DNA of 64,000 nt, taken from positions 1 to 64,000 of the forward strand of contig JAEUUP010000022.1 of the NCBI GenBank assembly GCA_016787525.1, in the 5' to 3' direction. The translations under genes and the position numbers were made by a program. Source of the stretch: Saprospiraceae bacterium. Lineage in GTDB: Bacteria; Bacteroidota; Bacteroidia; Chitinophagales; Saprospiraceae. The notes under the pieces were generated by a model, which saw only the letters and a program-made list of their open reading frames with translations, searched no databases and was not told the DNA's origin. Shown here one piece after another: positions 62,143 to 64,000 of the stretch (position 1 is the first letter of the stretch; the number at the start of each line of letters is the position of its first letter).

Positions 62143-62912
62143 AATTTTGTGAATAAACTGAGAAAATCATCGCGGCGATTGCGTGCCAAAGGCAACAAAC
62201 GACCGTCCGTAAGTTCTACTTGCCCCCCCTCAGTATTCAGATAGTTTTTGATGTATTTCAAATTCACCAAATGCTGGCGATGAATGCGGAAAAAACTGTG
62301 TGATTCAAAACTTTGTAAGGCTTCTTCGAGCGAGTGAATCGGTCTGATGACCATGATTTTTGCGCCGTTGCTGAGGTGAACTTTGGTGTAGTTGCCATCG
62401 GACTCACAGGACACAATCGCTTGAACATCAGTCAATTGGAAACCTTTTGAATGCGCTAACGCCAGACGTTGTGGCATCTTTTTTTCATCACTCTGATAGT
62501 GTTCTTTCAACAAAGACAAACGCTCTGTCTGCGTTGACAAACGGGCTTCGATGTTCTGAATGGTTTTTATCACTTCTTCTTCGTCAATCGGTTTCAGCAA
62601 ATAGTCGAAAGCACTGAATTTGAACGCCCGAATCGCAAAACGGTCATAAGCTGTCGTAAAAACCAAAGTGAAATCAATCTGCTCTAAGGCTTCTAACATC
62701 TGAAAACCGTCCATTTTAGGCATTTCAATGTCCAAAAACACCAAATCAGGCTCATGTGTGATGATGGCTTTCAAGCCTTGCAAACCATTGGAGGCGCGCG
62801 CCACCACTTGCACTTGTGGACAATGTTTTTCCAAGACAATCTGCATCACGTCGAGACAATTTTCCTCGTCGTCAATCAATATGGTTCGCAATTGTTTCTT
62901 TTCTACCTTCAT
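62139..62912 (-). CDS. LytTR-family response regulator
   Basis: This 257-residue regulator has a receiver domain with the phosphoacceptor Asp61 in VFLDIEMPKMDG and a C-terminal LytTR DNA-binding domain (about 155-255, with FFRIHRQHLVNLKYIKNYL). It should be phosphorylated by the adjacent LytS-type kinase (62986-64000). LytTR regulators bind direct repeats in promoters. A 10-mer reads NTEGG (62226). Confidence 0.93.
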   Translation of the reverse strand: MKVEKKQLRTILIDDEENCLDVMQIVLEKHCPQVQVVARASNGLQGLKAIITHEPDLVFLDIEMPKMDGFQMLEALEQIDFTLVFTTAYDRFAIRAFKFSAFDYLLKPIDEEEVIKTIQNIEARLSTQTERLSLLKEHYQSDEKKMPQRLALAHSKGFQLTDVQAIVSCESDGNYTKVHLSNGAKIMVIRPIHSLEEALQSFESHSFFRIHRQHLVNLKYIKNYLNTEGGQVELTDGRLLPLARNRRDDFLSLFTKF

Positions 62913-62928
62913 TTTTTTTCGTTGATCA

Positions 62929-62979
62929 GTTATTTGTTACGAGTTATTCGTTGATTGCAGACTACGAGTAACAAATAAC
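62929..62979. repeat. Hairpin between the kinase and regulator genes
   Basis: GTTATTTGTTAC (62929-62940) pairs exactly with GTAACAAATAAC (62968-62979). The flanking word TTATTCGTT recurs in the hairpin at 31114-31198. It lies between two same-strand genes and could lower expression of the downstream regulator. Confidence 0.6.
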
Positions 62980-62985
62980 CAGTAA

Positions 62986-64000
62986 CTAAATAGGGATTGT
63001 CAGACACACTTCTGTGCCATTCGGATTGCCCAACTCATCGTACAAGTCTTTGATGGACGATGTGGCGTTGATTTTGTAATATTGATTCAAAATATCCATG
63101 CGTTCAGACGTGATTTGTAGACCAAAAGACTTTTTTTCAGTCGCAGATTTGCTTTTGAGTTCGGCAGAGCGTTTGCGACCAACGCCGTTGTCTATAATTT
63201 TGATTATCAATTGATTGTCATCATTTTCGGAGAGAGAAATGCGGACGCAACCATTGCCTTCTTTGGGTAATAATCCATGCCAAATGGAGTTTTCGACGTA
63301 AGGCTGAATCAACATAGGCGGAATATTGATGCTGGCTGTTGAAATATCAGGTGAAATCTCAATTTTGAACTCGAATTTATCTTGAAAACGCAGCTTTTCC
63401 ATCTCCAAATACAGCGACAAAGTATCCAATTCCTCTTGCAACGAAATCCATTCGCTCCGACTGTTCTCCAAAACCAACCGCATGAGACGGCTGAACTTGG
63501 TGATATAACTCGATGCCTTATCCGTCTCGTTTTTCAGTGTCAAACTTTTGATGGAATTGAGGCAATTGAAGATAAAATGCGGATTCATTTGTGAGCGCAA
63601 CGCCCGCAGCTCGGTTTCTTGCCAATGCCGTTTAGCGTCTTCCTCCGCCCGCAATTGCGCCATATGTTCGCGTTCCTCTTTTATCTTTTGGCGATAACGC
63701 AAAAAGAACCAACCAAAACCCGCCAACAAAATCAAAAAGAAAATAGCCCCCCTCAGTAAATCGTTGTTTCGCACGTGTGCAGAGTTTTGCTTGTTGAGCA
63801 AAAGAATTTCGTTATCCTTTTTGACTGTCTCAAATTTCGTCTGCAAGGCACTCAATTCATTCAATTGATTTTGCTTAAACAAACTGTCTTTGAGCTGAAT
63901 ATAAGTGGTTTGAAACTCAAAGGCTTTTTGATAATTATTGGAATGAGCATAGGCATTTATTAAAATTTCGTAACCTTCGACCAGCCCTTTCACTTTTTTG
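62986..64000 (-). CDS. LytS/His_kinase-type sensor histidine kinase, partial at the window edge
   Basis: The frame is open to the end of the window, so the N-terminus is missing. The visible part has a TPR-like helical region, a membrane segment (LLRGAIFFLILLAGFGWFFL) and the His_kinase core with the phosphoacceptor His in RSQMNPHFIFNCLNSIKS. An ATPase segment follows (LIQPYVENSIWHG, DNGVGRK). It is the cognate kinase of the LytTR regulator. A 10-mer reads LRG (63749). The signal it senses is unknown. Confidence 0.9.
   Translation of the reverse strand, partial: KKVKGLVEGYEILINAYAHSNNYQKAFEFQTTYIQLKDSLFKQNQLNELSALQTKFETVKKDNEILLLNKQNSAHVRNNDLLRGAIFFLILLAGFGWFFLRYRQKIKEEREHMAQLRAEEDAKRHWQETELRALRSQMNPHFIFNCLNSIKSLTLKNETDKASSYITKFSRLMRLVLENSRSEWISLQEELDTLSLYLEMEKLRFQDKFEFKIEISPDISTASINIPPMLIQPYVENSIWHGLLPKEGNGCVRISLSENDDNQLIIKIIDNGVGRKRSAELKSKSATEKKSFGLQITSERMDILNQYYKINATSSIKDLYDELGNPNGTEVCLTIPI

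Noticed and set aside
404-63758. Chi or KOPS-type recombination/segregation signal
   Set aside because: Those signals are strongly skewed to one strand; here 34 copies lie on each strand.
1-64000. tRNA or rRNA genes
   Set aside because: No cloverleaf or rRNA-like stretch was recognised by eye; a tRNA search program was not available.

Overview
The window reads as an environmental member of the Bacteroidota. The evidence is a fused SecDF (45187-48198), TAnnTTTG-type promoters with a distal TTG (e.g. 56572-56601), a BtuG-like surface lipoprotein behind a cobalamin riboswitch, a LytTR/LytS-type two-component pair, a full-length MurB, and A/T-rich leaders without Shine-Dalgarno sequences. The genus cannot be fixed from sequence alone. 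No rRNA, tRNA, CRISPR array or complete insertion sequence was seen.

The most striking feature is not a gene. The 10-mer TACTGAGGGG (reverse CCCCTCAGTA), nearly always followed by G or T, occurs 68 times exactly by hand count, 34 times in each orientation, about once per 940 bp; roughly 0.12 copies are expected by chance. Fifty copies lie inside genes, where they appear as Thr-Glu-Gly, Leu-Arg-Gly, Pro-Ser-Val, Pro-Leu-Ser or Pro-Gln-Tyr. Eighteen lie between genes or on stop codons, several of them built into terminator hairpins. Density, orientation balance and terminator use resemble the DNA uptake sequences of Neisseriaceae and Pasteurellaceae.

Layout. 222-1580: a cystathionine beta-synthase-type enzyme. 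1921-9039: a co-directional lipid or natural-product block (GH3-type adenylating enzyme, OleD-like reductase, metallo-hydrolase, F390-synthetase-like ligase, KAS III-like condensing enzyme, membrane acyltransferase). 9181-10858: an A/T-rich accessory island encoding a probable R-S-E ADP-ribosyltransferase with two unknown partners. 10897-19109: housekeeping genes (oligopeptidase B, Nudix-type regulator, MazG, band-7 protein, thioredoxin-like protein, UbiX, SpoU methylase, aldo-keto reductase). 19241-22839: a split pRiA4b/J-domain gene and an ATPase plus TOPRIM pair that may be defensive. 23008-28016: UbiD, an Rpn-type nuclease, an RsmF-like methylase and an Uma2 nuclease. 28128-29637: promoter, B12 riboswitch and BtuG-like gene. 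29651-32535: thioesterase, MurB, MurA. 32582-36891: a PD-(D/E)XK-like protein beside a 1224-residue superfamily 1 helicase-like protein. 37067-44670: AcpH, GH20 hexosaminidase, DciA-like protein, SppA, MsrA and unknowns. 45187-51659: SecDF, PntB/PntA2 and Era, with a helically phased 20-bp repeat array between secDF and pntB. 51945-56543: an ABC ATPase with a large membrane protein and a beta-propeller protein. 56688-64000: short-chain dehydrogenase, NTF2-like protein, lipoprotein, flavoprotein, PlsC-type acyltransferase and a LytTR/LytS pair, the kinase running off the window edge.

Intergenic DNA also carries two inverted copies of a 180-194 bp MITE-like element (6647-6840, 13049-13228), a perfect 32-bp-arm inverted repeat (1715-1793), and many hairpins between convergent genes.
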